From: Mycolicibacterium cosmeticum
Lineage (GTDB): Bacteria; Actinomycetota; Actinomycetes; Mycobacteriales; Mycobacteriaceae
Direction of reading: 5' to 3'
DNA length: 64,000 nt
Assembly (NCBI RefSeq): GCF_000613185.1
Contig: NZ_CCBB010000003.1
Location: 992,001 to 1,056,000, forward strand
Within the stretch, counting starts at the first letter, position 1. Every line of letters starts with the position of its first letter. Made by a program: the position numbers and the translations under genes. Positions 22,252 to 28,783 of this stretch are shown one piece after another. Under the pieces are notes generated by a model that did not search any database, had not been told where the DNA came from, and worked only from the letters and a program-made list of their open reading frames with translations.

Positions 22252-23540
22252 CGGCCGGTGTGGTGGGCGCCGGTTATGTCGGCCTGGCAACCGCCGTGTG
22301 CCTGGCCCGGCGAGGTCACCACACGGTGTGCGTCGACACCGACACCGCCAAGGTGGACGGTCTGCGCACCGGCGCCTGCACACTGGACGAGCCGGGCCTG
22401 CCCGAGCTGCTGACCGCGGGACTGGTGGCCGGGACACTGGAATTCAGCACCGACTACCGCACCCTGACCGGCTGCGACGTGGTGTTCGTGTGCGTGCCGA
22501 CGCCCAGCGGTGCCGAGGGCGCCGCGGATCTCGGCGCGGTGCACACCTGCCTGGCCGAGCTGAAGCGCGTGCTGACCGCCGGGGCCATCGTGGTGATCAA
22601 GTCGACCGTACCGGTCGGAACAACCCGCGCCGCCGCGGAATTCTTGTCCGACCGCGCAATTCACGCGGTGTCCAATCCCGAGTTCCTGCGCGAGGGGCAC
22701 GCGGTCACTGACGCGATGCATCCGGACCGCATCGTCATCGGGACACCCGACCGTGAGGTGGCCACCCGGCTGAGCGCCCTGTACGGCACGGAGTCGGGAG
22801 AGGTGCTGTGGATGAGCCGGGAGAGCGCCGAGCTGGCCAAGTACGCGAGCAACGCGTTCCTGGCGGTGAAGCTGTCCTACACCAACGCCTTGGCTCAGTT
22901 GTGCACCGAGGTCGGCGCCGACGTCCGCGACGTGACGGGCTGTATGGGCGCCGATGACCGGATCGGCCCGCATTTCCTGCAGCCGGGCCCGGGGTGGGGC
23001 GGCTCCTGCCTGCCCAAGGACACTGCGGCGCTGTTGCACACCGGCCGGCGGCACGGCGTGGAGCTGCCCGAAGTCGCCGCCGCGCGGGCCACCAACGCCG
23101 CGCAGACCGATCGCATCCTGACCACGCTGACCCGGCATACCGGCCAACCGCTGGCCTCGATGCGGGTCACCGCCCTGGGACTGACGTTCAAGGCCGGCAC
23201 CGGCGACGTGCGGGCCTCGCCCGCGCTGACGATCTGTGCGGCGCTGACCGCGGCGGGCACCGAGGTGGCCGGGCACGACCCGCGGCTCGACGTCATCGAC
23301 ACCGCGACGCTGCGCCGCAGCGCGATCACGGCGGTCACCGACCCCTACCTCGCGACGAAGGGCTCCGATGCCATCGTGGTACTCACCGAATGGCCGGAGT
23401 TCCGCGACCTGGATTGGGCGCGGATCGCCGAGAACGCGCCCGGTGCGGTGGTGGTCGACACCCGCAACCTGCTGGACGGCGCCGCGCTGGCGGGTACCGG
23501 CTTGACCTATCTGGGCAATGGCACCCCGTCAGGTTTCTGA
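22248..23540 (+). CDS. UDP-glucose/GDP-mannose dehydrogenase family (likely UDP-glucose 6-dehydrogenase)
   Basis: A protein of 430 residues. VVGAGYVGLATAVCLARRGH is the N-terminal NAD site, VFVCVPTPSG and IVVIKSTVPVGTT continue the domain, and NPEFLREGHAVTDAMHPDRIVIG is the substrate loop. PGWGGSCLPKDTAALL contains the catalytic Cys (about residue 254), and ALGLTFKAGTGDVRASPA marks the C-terminal domain. The EFLREGxAxxDxxxPxRIVIG pattern favours UDP-glucose 6-dehydrogenase, producing UDP-glucuronate for the UXS-like decarboxylase at 13490. ATG 22248 overlaps the previous stop. It is the last gene of the cluster. Confidence 0.9.
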   Translation: MTAGVVGAGYVGLATAVCLARRGHHTVCVDTDTAKVDGLRTGACTLDEPGLPELLTAGLVAGTLEFSTDYRTLTGCDVVFVCVPTPSGAEGAADLGAVHTCLAELKRVLTAGAIVVIKSTVPVGTTRAAAEFLSDRAIHAVSNPEFLREGHAVTDAMHPDRIVIGTPDREVATRLSALYGTESGEVLWMSRESAELAKYASNAFLAVKLSYTNALAQLCTEVGADVRDVTGCMGADDRIGPHFLQPGPGWGGSCLPKDTAALLHTGRRHGVELPEVAAARATNAAQTDRILTTLTRHTGQPLASMRVTALGLTFKAGTGDVRASPALTICAALTAAGTEVAGHDPRLDVIDTATLRRSAITAVTDPYLATKGSDAIVVLTEWPEFRDLDWARIAENAPGAVVVDTRNLLDGAALAGTGLTYLGNGTPSGF

Positions 23541-23915
23541 GCGCCCGTCCCCGCCGGTGTGGTGCAGCCGCTCGTGCACCTTCTCCTGGTCCTCGACCTC
23601 GTTCTCTTCGATGTCCATGACGTCCTCGGTGGCCGCGGAGGTCGCGCTGATCAACTCGTCCAGCTTGATCAGGATCGCCCGGGTCTCCCTGTTGGTGGTG
23701 TGCTGCAGGATGAACAACATCGGCAGCGTCACCAGCGCCGCCGCGGTGTGGACGGCGATTTGCCAGTCGTGGCCGAAGCCGGTCACCGCGCCGACGACCA
23801 GATGGACCACGACGGCCGCGGCGACGATCAGCGCCGTCCACCGCGATCCCGCGATCCGGGACATCTGGGTGAGCAGCCTGGTCATCGGGTGGGGCTGCGG
23901 GGTACTCACTTGCAT
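23529..23915 (-). CDS. low-affinity iron permease family-like small membrane protein
   Basis: A 128-residue protein. Two hydrophobic helices (TALIVAAAVVVHLVVGAVTGF and AVHTAAALVTLPMLFILQHTTNRETRAILIKLDELI) carry the LQxTxNRxTxAIxxKLDELI signature of the bacterial low-affinity iron permease (Fet4-like) family. A long acidic C-terminal tail follows (EDVMDIEENEVEDQEKVHERL). Bacterial members are short and iron transport by them has not been shown to my knowledge. It overlaps the sugar dehydrogenase gene by 12 bases tail-to-tail, closing the cluster. Confidence 0.78.
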   Translation of the reverse strand: MQVSTPQPHPMTRLLTQMSRIAGSRWTALIVAAAVVVHLVVGAVTGFGHDWQIAVHTAAALVTLPMLFILQHTTNRETRAILIKLDELISATSAATEDVMDIEENEVEDQEKVHERLHHTGGDGRSET

Positions 23916-23992
23916 ATCAGCCGTCCCAGGTCAAATCCCGCAACTGCGTTTGAACCCTGGCAACAGCAGGGTATGACACCGCCATGGCATGG

Positions 23993-24124
23993 TCAGGCCA
24001 TCATCGGGCCGAGGATGATGAATACGGCGGCGTACACGCCGGCAACGATCAACAGCAGAGCGCCCACCGCGATGGCCACCGCCACGAGGATGCGGCGACG
24101 CGTCCCGGGCTCGATCTTGAACAT
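23993..24124 (-). CDS. 43-residue single-pass membrane peptide
   Basis: A very short open reading frame: MFKIEPGTRRRILVAVAIA, a hydrophobic helix of about 25 residues and a short GPMMA end. The basic RRR before the helix predicts an inward N-terminus. It has an ATG start at 24124 with a weak GGATG ribosome site and lies divergent from rsbW. Codon use is GC-rich at third positions, supporting coding. No family is recognised, and it could be missed in routine annotation. Confidence 0.5.
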   Translation of the reverse strand: MFKIEPGTRRRILVAVAIAVGALLLIVAGVYAAVFIILGPMMA

Positions 24125-24239
24125 GTCATCCGAGTACCCGCAGGGCTTTCGGAACACACGCGTGTCGGGTGGCCCAGTGCAATCAATTGATACGGCAACG
24201 ACGTGGGGTAGCCTCCGTGCAGATACCCCGGGAGGTCAG

Positions 24240-24677
24240 ATGACTGGGATTAACGGCGACGACGGCGTGCCGGCCTCCGGCGACCGGTCTGTCGAGATTC
24301 GGGTGGCCGCGCGGCTGGAGAACCTGGCGGTGCTGCGCACGTTGGTCGCGGCGGCCGCGACGTTCGAGGATCTCGACATCGATTCCGTCGCCGACCTGCG
24401 CCTGGCCGTCGACGAGGCGTGTACCCGGTTGATCCGGTCGGCCGCGCCGGACTCCGTCCTGGTGGTCCAGATCGACCCCGGCGACGACGCCGTGAAGGTC
24501 CACGCGTCGACGACCTGCCAGGGCGACGACGCCATCGTCGCGCCGGACAGCTTCAGCTGGCACGTGCTGCGTTCGCTGGTCTCCGACGTCCGGACCTTCG
24601 GGGATGGTCAGCATGCCGGCGCCGGGCGCCTGGTCGGGATCTCGTTGACCGCGAAGCGAGTGGGCCTGCTGCAGTGA
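24240..24677 (+). CDS. rsbW: anti-sigma-F factor (serine kinase-like)
   Basis: A protein of 145 residues, the same length as M. tuberculosis RsbW/UsfX as I recall it. It carries the degenerate GHKL ATPase fold: EIRVAARLENLAVLRTLVAAAA, VADLRLAVDEACTRLIRSA (N-box region, in which the usual Asn is replaced) and DSFSWHVLRSLVSDV. It would bind and hold SigF until released by anti-anti-sigma partners. GGAGG (24231-24235) is ideally spaced for ATG 24240, and the stop overlaps the sigF start (GTGA), so the pair is co-translated. A GGGTAG lies at 24206 but no matching -35 was found. Confidence 0.9.
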   Translation: MTGINGDDGVPASGDRSVEIRVAARLENLAVLRTLVAAAATFEDLDIDSVADLRLAVDEACTRLIRSAAPDSVLVVQIDPGDDAVKVHASTTCQGDDAIVAPDSFSWHVLRSLVSDVRTFGDGQHAGAGRLVGISLTAKRVGLLQ

Positions 24678-25426
24678 CCTCGGAATACACGGACGTCATC
24701 GACATGTTCCGTGAACTCCGCGCGCTACCTGAGGACTCCACTCAGTTCGCACGGCAACGTGAACGCATCGTCGAGCGCTGTCTCCCCCTGGCCGACCACA
24801 TCGCGCGCCGCTTCGGTGGCCGCGGTGAATCCCACGAGGACCTGGTCCAGGTCGCGCGGATGGGTCTGGTGAATGCCGTCAACCGCTTCGACGACACGGC
24901 GGGATCGGATTTCGCGTCCTTCGCGGTTCCCACCGTGATGGGCGAGGTCCGCCGGCACTTCCGTGACAACGGCTGGTCGGTCAAGGTGCCGCGGCGGCTC
25001 AAAGAACTGCACGTCCGGATCGGCAGTGTCACCGCCGACATGTCCCAACGGCTGGGCCGCGCCCCGAACGCCACCGAACTGGCCGCCGAGCTGGAGATCG
25101 ACCGTGAGGAAGTGGTCGAGGCGCTGGTCGCCGGCAGTTCGTACAACACCTTGTCGATCGACAGCGGGACCGGCGGCGACGACGAGGCGCCGTCCATCGG
25201 CGACACGCTGGGCAGTGACGACCTCGCGCTCGAGCAGGTCGAGAACAGGGAGTCGCTCCGTCCGCTGTTGGACGCCCTGCCCGAGCGGGAACGCACCGTG
25301 CTGGTGCTGCGGTTCTTCGAGAACATGACGCAGACCCAGATCGCCGAGCGCATCGGGGTGTCGCAGATGCACGTGTCGCGGCTGTTGGCGAAGTCCCTAG
25401 CGCGCCTTCGCGACGATCTGAAGTAG
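24674..25426 (+). CDS. sigF: general stress sigma factor SigF
   Basis: A protein of 250 residues of the sigma-B/F group. Region 2 contains ERCLPLADHIARRFGGRGESHEDLVQVARMGLVNAVNRFD and SDFASFAVPTVMGEVRRHFRDNGWSVKVPRRLKEL. Region 3 follows, then region 4: LPERERTVLVLRFFENMTQTQIAERIGVSQMHVSRLLAKSLARLR, the -35-binding helix-turn-helix. It recognises GTTT-N15/17-GGGTA promoters, several of which occur at 0.5-13.5 kb of this window. GTG 24674 is coupled to rsbW. The 3' end overlaps the convergent STAS gene by 30 bases. Confidence 0.95.
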   Translation: MTSEYTDVIDMFRELRALPEDSTQFARQRERIVERCLPLADHIARRFGGRGESHEDLVQVARMGLVNAVNRFDDTAGSDFASFAVPTVMGEVRRHFRDNGWSVKVPRRLKELHVRIGSVTADMSQRLGRAPNATELAAELEIDREEVVEALVAGSSYNTLSIDSGTGGDDEAPSIGDTLGSDDLALEQVENRESLRPLLDALPERERTVLVLRFFENMTQTQIAERIGVSQMHVSRLLAKSLARLRDDLK

Positions 25427-25837
25427 GTCCGACGGATCGCGTTGCAGCCGCAGCAGCGCCGATGCCACGGACTCTTCGATCGGCAGCACCGCATCGGGGT
25501 CGCAGATCCGGAGCAGGCGGCTGACCGCGCGGCTGGGCACCACCGTCCAGTCGATTCCCTCGTCGGCGGCCCGCGTGCTCACGTCGTGCACCGCGGAAAA
25601 CGCCGCGGTGCCGAAGAACTCCACGCCCGTGAGGTCGAGCACCAGTTCCCGCACGTGCGGCAGGTGCAGGTAGACGTAGTCGGAGAATTCGCGCCAGTTG
25701 GCGGCGTCGATCTCGCCGAACACCGACAGCACGGCGCTGGACGGGGCGAGCCACTTGGTGCAGTAGGCCGCCATCTCGCATTCGGTGATATTCGAGGCGG
25801 AATTTCGCCTCGATTGGGGAAGAGTGAGGTTGTGCAT
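25397..25837 (-). CDS. STAS-domain anti-anti-sigma factor-like protein
   Basis: A 146-residue protein. About 25 N-terminal residues precede a STAS domain: AVLSVFGEIDAANWREFSDYV, VRELVLDLTGVEFFGTAAFSAVHDVS, then VPSRAVSRLLRICD. In SpoIIAA/RsbV the loop after the DLSGV strand is DSSG with a phosphorylatable Ser; here it is GTAAFS, so a Thr sits near the expected position. Its place directly opposite sigF suggests it antagonises RsbW. ATG 25837 follows GGAG. No SigF promoter was identified upstream. Confidence 0.82.
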   Translation of the reverse strand: MHNLTLPQSRRNSASNITECEMAAYCTKWLAPSSAVLSVFGEIDAANWREFSDYVYLHLPHVRELVLDLTGVEFFGTAAFSAVHDVSTRAADEGIDWTVVPSRAVSRLLRICDPDAVLPIEESVASALLRLQRDPSDLLQIVAKAR

Positions 25838-26231
25838 TTTGTGACTCCATCAGTCGTAATACGGGATTCGTACTGTGGTCACGCCAAATAGTTCAAGACC
25901 GGTCGAAGGGTCCCAATGGTGCAGGACCGTGCTAATTGTCCCCCACGTCAATGACGCTCGCATCAGGCTGTGAACTCAACCTTCGTCTGACACTACGCCA
26001 CCTGTCGCGGCCGGACAATCGATTCGGCCGGCCGCCTTCACCGAAGACGATGGCGCCTGCGGAATCCGTAGCATGTTGGTCAACATTGTCGCTTCGGGAC
26101 CCCGCACCGGCCGCCGCACCGTCGTCTCCGCGACGCGCGCGTGCCTGCCAATGATGTTGCTCGCTACCGCCTTTGGTGTGTGGCACCGGGGTTCGTCTGG
26201 CCGCCGGCCGTAGCCGTGCGGATCCAGTGGC
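25838..26231. other. intergenic region, no convincing gene
   Basis: About 390 bases between the STAS gene and chaB. Two short overlapping reading frames here have no recognisable domain or coding bias and were not accepted. The STAS gene's ribosome site and presumably its promoter lie at the left end. A perfect inverted repeat, ATGTTG-GT-CAACAT, at 26073-26086 looks operator-like. I see nothing else. Confidence 0.5.
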
Positions 26232-26654
26232 TCAGGACCGGGCGCTGCGGGTCTCGCGCCGGTTGGCCTTCTTGATGGCCTCGACCAATTCGTCCTTGGA
26301 CATCGTCGACCGGCCGGCGACGTCGAGCCGGCGCGCGATCTCCATCAGGTGCTTCTTGGTCGCATTCGCGTCCACGCCCTCGGCGGTCTCGCCGCGCGCA
26401 TTCGGGCCGCCGCTGCGGGCCCGGTCGTCGGACGGGCCGGGCGCGTCCTTGGCCTCCCAGTGGTCGCCCACCTTCTCGTAGCTGTGTTTGAGCGCCGCAT
26501 ACGCCACCCGGTGGGCGCGTTCGCCCTCGCCGTACTCCTCGGCGGCCGCGTCGTGCGCCTTGGCGAAGGTGCGCTGCGCCTTGGCGTCGGACTTCTGCAG
26601 CGTGCTCGGCAGTTCGTCGCGGCGGGCCTTGCCGCTCTTCGTGGTCTTGGGCAT
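26232..26654 (-). CDS. ChaB-family protein with C-terminal Rho_N/SAP-like motif
   Basis: A 140-residue protein. KARRDELPSTLQKSDAKAQRTFAKAHDAAAEEYGEGERAHRVAYAALKHSYEKVGDHWEAK is the ChaB domain (DELP...LP/LQ, AFxxAxdsA, AHrvAwaaVK), and the C-terminal KKHLMEIARRLDVAGRSTMSKDELVEAI is a Rho_N/SAP helix pair that often binds nucleic acid. In M. smegmatis chaB adjoins rsbW-sigF (recalled); here it is near sigF but on the opposite strand. Its role is unknown, presumably in general stress. Confidence 0.88.
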   Translation of the reverse strand: MPKTTKSGKARRDELPSTLQKSDAKAQRTFAKAHDAAAEEYGEGERAHRVAYAALKHSYEKVGDHWEAKDAPGPSDDRARSGGPNARGETAEGVDANATKKHLMEIARRLDVAGRSTMSKDELVEAIKKANRRETRSARS

Positions 26655-26691
26655 GGCTTTCGCCTCTCTCTCGGGTGCCGTTCTCTCGCGC

Positions 26692-27003
26692 CTACCGCAC
26701 CACCGGGAAGAACGACGACCCGTCCTCGGGGGTGTCGTCCTCGGGCAGCTTCACGTCCGGCTTCTCCTGCGCGTCGGGGTCGCGCGCCGGTTGCTCCGGG
26801 CTGGTGTCCGCAACCTCGGCGGCCAGCTTGTCGTCCAGGGATTCGCCCTGGGCGGCCTCCTCGCTGGACATGCCGAACTTGTCCGAGCCCTGCCAGTCCT
26901 CGGGCGGGTCGACGACCTCGTCGCCGTCGGCGTTGCGGACGTCGTCGGAGTCGGTTGCCTCGTCGGGTGGCAGCGTGCCGTATTCCTCTTCCTGTGCGGC
27001 CAT
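26692..27003 (-). CDS. DUF5709-family acidic protein
   Basis: A 103-residue acidic protein. The sequence YGTLPPDEATDSDDVRNADGDEVVDPPEDW, then GMSSEEAAQGESLDDKLAAEVAD (the GESLDxxLAxE signature) and the Asp/Pro-rich end match DUF5709, an actinobacterial family without known function and probably largely disordered. ATG 27003 lies 43 bases past the uricase stop. It precedes chaB by 37 bases on the same strand, so the two are likely co-transcribed. Confidence 0.75.
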   Translation of the reverse strand: MAAQEEEYGTLPPDEATDSDDVRNADGDEVVDPPEDWQGSDKFGMSSEEAAQGESLDDKLAAEVADTSPEQPARDPDAQEKPDVKLPEDDTPEDGSSFFPVVR

Positions 27004-27046
27004 GCGGTCAGGGTGCCCGGCGCGCCGGGCGGTCAAACACCGCAGC

Positions 27047-27946
27047 TCAGGCCAGCCAGCCCTGCTGCAGATCCCAGGCCGGGCCGGCGGGCGGGGCGTC
27101 GTCACGGGTCACCGTCGCCTGGATCAGTCCGTACGGCCGGTCGTCGGCGTGGAACACCTCGTTGTTGTTCTCCAGGCCGAAGGGGGACAGGTCGTAGACG
27201 AAGTGGTGCTTGTTGGGGGCGGACAGCCGGACCTCGGCGATGTCCGGGTGGTCCTCCAGCACCGCACGGCCCATCTGGAAGAGGGTCTGCTGCAGCGCCA
27301 GCGACTGCACCACCGCGAACTGTTCGACCAGGGCCGCTCTCACCCGGCCGTACACCGTCTCCCAGTCGACATCGGTGCTGGTGAACCGCCACTGGGCCAC
27401 CAGCGAGGTGGCCATCACCCGGTCGTGGGTGGGTTCCAGCACGGTGTAGGGATCGGTGAGAAAGCCCGCGAACTCCGATCCCGTGGACTTCAGGATGACC
27501 AGATCCTTGAGCCCGCCCACGACGTACTCGCCGTCGCCCTCGACGGTGACGGCGGCCGTCCGGACCTCCTGTCCCTTGCGGATCCAGGTGTGGTCGTGCT
27601 CGGCCCCGTCGACCACCGCACGTTCCCAGGCGTACTCCTCGATCTCGATGCGGGCGGCCTGTACCGGGGCGACGTCGTGCACGAAATGCCGGGCCAGGGC
27701 CAGGCCGTAGTCCTCGATGGAGCCGACGCCCTTCTCCTTGGCGTAGGCGTAGGCGGTCTGCTTCTGTGTGTCGGTGGGCAGCACGTCGGACTGATCGCCG
27801 GCCAGGTGCGCCGCGGCGAAATCGCCACGCAGGCAGGTGGATACGTTCATATCGCGGATCTCGTGGCGCGGCGTGTCCCGGTAGATCCGCACCACCCGGT
27901 TCTCGGCCTTGCCGTACTGGTTCTTGCCCAGGATGATCTGCGACAT
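27047..27946 (-). CDS. pucL: urate oxidase (uricase)
   Basis: A protein of 299 residues made of two T-fold domains. Key segments are LGKNQYGKAENRVVRIYRD (catalytic Lys), DVLPTDTQKQTAYAYAKEKG (the Thr of the catalytic dyad), the second-domain SEFAGFLTDPYTVLEPTHDRVMATSLVAQWRF and NKHHFVYDLSPFGLENNNEVF (the active-site His and substrate Gln/Asn region). It oxidises urate to 5-hydroxyisourate, the substrate of the next-door UraH. ATG 27946 is preferred over an upstream TTG. It belongs to the permease-uraD-uraH-uricase operon. Confidence 0.92.
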   Translation of the reverse strand: MSQIILGKNQYGKAENRVVRIYRDTPRHEIRDMNVSTCLRGDFAAAHLAGDQSDVLPTDTQKQTAYAYAKEKGVGSIEDYGLALARHFVHDVAPVQAARIEIEEYAWERAVVDGAEHDHTWIRKGQEVRTAAVTVEGDGEYVVGGLKDLVILKSTGSEFAGFLTDPYTVLEPTHDRVMATSLVAQWRFTSTDVDWETVYGRVRAALVEQFAVVQSLALQQTLFQMGRAVLEDHPDIAEVRLSAPNKHHFVYDLSPFGLENNNEVFHADDRPYGLIQATVTRDDAPPAGPAWDLQQGWLA

Positions 27947-27948
27947 GG

Positions 27949-28266
27949 TCAACTTCCTCGGTAGGTGGAGTACGCGAACGGTGAAAGTAGCAGCGGGACA
28001 TGGTATTTCCCGGATCCGCCGGTCACTTCGAAGGTGATGGTGACCTCCGGGTAGAACGTCGGTGTGGTCGTGAAGTAGGAGCCGGTGTCGAAGGTCAACC
28101 GGTACACCCCGGGCGCCAGGCCGTCGGCCAGGGCTGCGACGCGGCCGTCGTCGTCCGTGGCCGCCGACGCGAGCACGGCACCCCCGCGGTCGGTCAGCGT
28201 GACGGTGATCCCGGCCGCGGGCCTACCGCTCACGGCGTCCAGGACATGGGTGCTCAGGTGTGTCAT
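27949..28266 (-). CDS. uraH: 5-hydroxyisourate hydrolase
   Basis: A 105-residue transthyretin-like protein. THLSTHVLDAVSGRPAAGITVTL contains the N-terminal active-site His, GRVAALADGLAPGVYRLTFDTGSYF the Arg, and the C-terminus HVPLLLSPFAYSTYRGS ends with the diagnostic YRGS tetrapeptide. It hydrolyses 5-hydroxyisourate to OHCU. ATG 28266 or the upstream GTG 28272 may be used. It is two bases before the uricase start and 19 after uraD. Confidence 0.93.
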   Translation of the reverse strand: MTHLSTHVLDAVSGRPAAGITVTLTDRGGAVLASAATDDDGRVAALADGLAPGVYRLTFDTGSYFTTTPTFYPEVTITFEVTGGSGKYHVPLLLSPFAYSTYRGS

Positions 28267-28285
28267 GCCCACGATCCTGGCGCGG

Positions 28286-28783
28286 TCATGCCGGATCGCT
28301 CAAGAGGCGCTCCAGTCGCAGCCGGTTGATCTTGGCCAGCTCGCTGCGCATCACCCGGCGTTCGGTGTCGGGATCGTTGTCCAGCCGCTCGGTCAGGATG
28401 TCGAGCAACTCCTGTGCCTGCCGTCCGCTGGCGCACACCAGGTAGACATAACCGAACTTGTCCTCGTAGGCCCGGTTGCCTTCGGCCAGGGCCACTTTCA
28501 CCTCGTCGTCGGCCGAGGTCACGCCGGCCTGCTCGCGGGCCGAGGCCGCGTTGTCCACCTTGCCGCCGATGCGCGGGTGCCCGTCCAGGGCCGCGTCGAT
28601 CTCGGTGTCGGGCAGTTCGGCGAGCACCCGGTCGGCCCGGTCGAGCAGCGCCTGCGTGTCGGGGAACGGCGCGCCGGCGAGCACCCGGCGGGCCCAGATG
28701 GTCGAGCTGCACACCTCGAACAGGGCGTGCATGCGTTGCCGGTCGGTGAGCGCGTTGAAGCCGTGCAGGCCGATCGCTTTCAC
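28286..28783 (-). CDS. uraD: OHCU decarboxylase, catalytic copy
   Basis: A 165-residue protein. LDGHPRIGGK holds the essential His, ASAREQAGV the Ser and Glu, and the C-terminal RVMRSELAKINRLRLERLL the conserved Arg region of OHCU decarboxylase. It completes the three-step conversion of urate to allantoin with uricase and UraH. GTG 28783 overlaps the stop of the permease gene (GTGA). The same fold is fused to the permease upstream, but only this copy retains the catalytic residues. Confidence 0.92.
   Translation of the reverse strand: MKAIGLHGFNALTDRQRMHALFEVCSSTIWARRVLAGAPFPDTQALLDRADRVLAELPDTEIDAALDGHPRIGGKVDNAASAREQAGVTSADDEVKVALAEGNRAYEDKFGYVYLVCASGRQAQELLDILTERLDNDPDTERRVMRSELAKINRLRLERLLSDPA

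Noticed and set aside
10300-23540. A lipopolysaccharide core locus acquired from a Gram-negative
   Set aside because: No Kdo, lipid A, waaF/waaC set or HldD; codon use and GC match the rest of the window and SigF-type promoters are in place.
24187-24211. SigF autoregulatory promoter directly before rsbW
   Set aside because: GGGTAG is present at 24206 but no GTTT lies 15-17 bases before it; not strong enough to list.
25932-26186. Small gene in the gap between the STAS and chaB genes
   Set aside because: Both overlapping frames lack a domain, a good ribosome site and coding bias.
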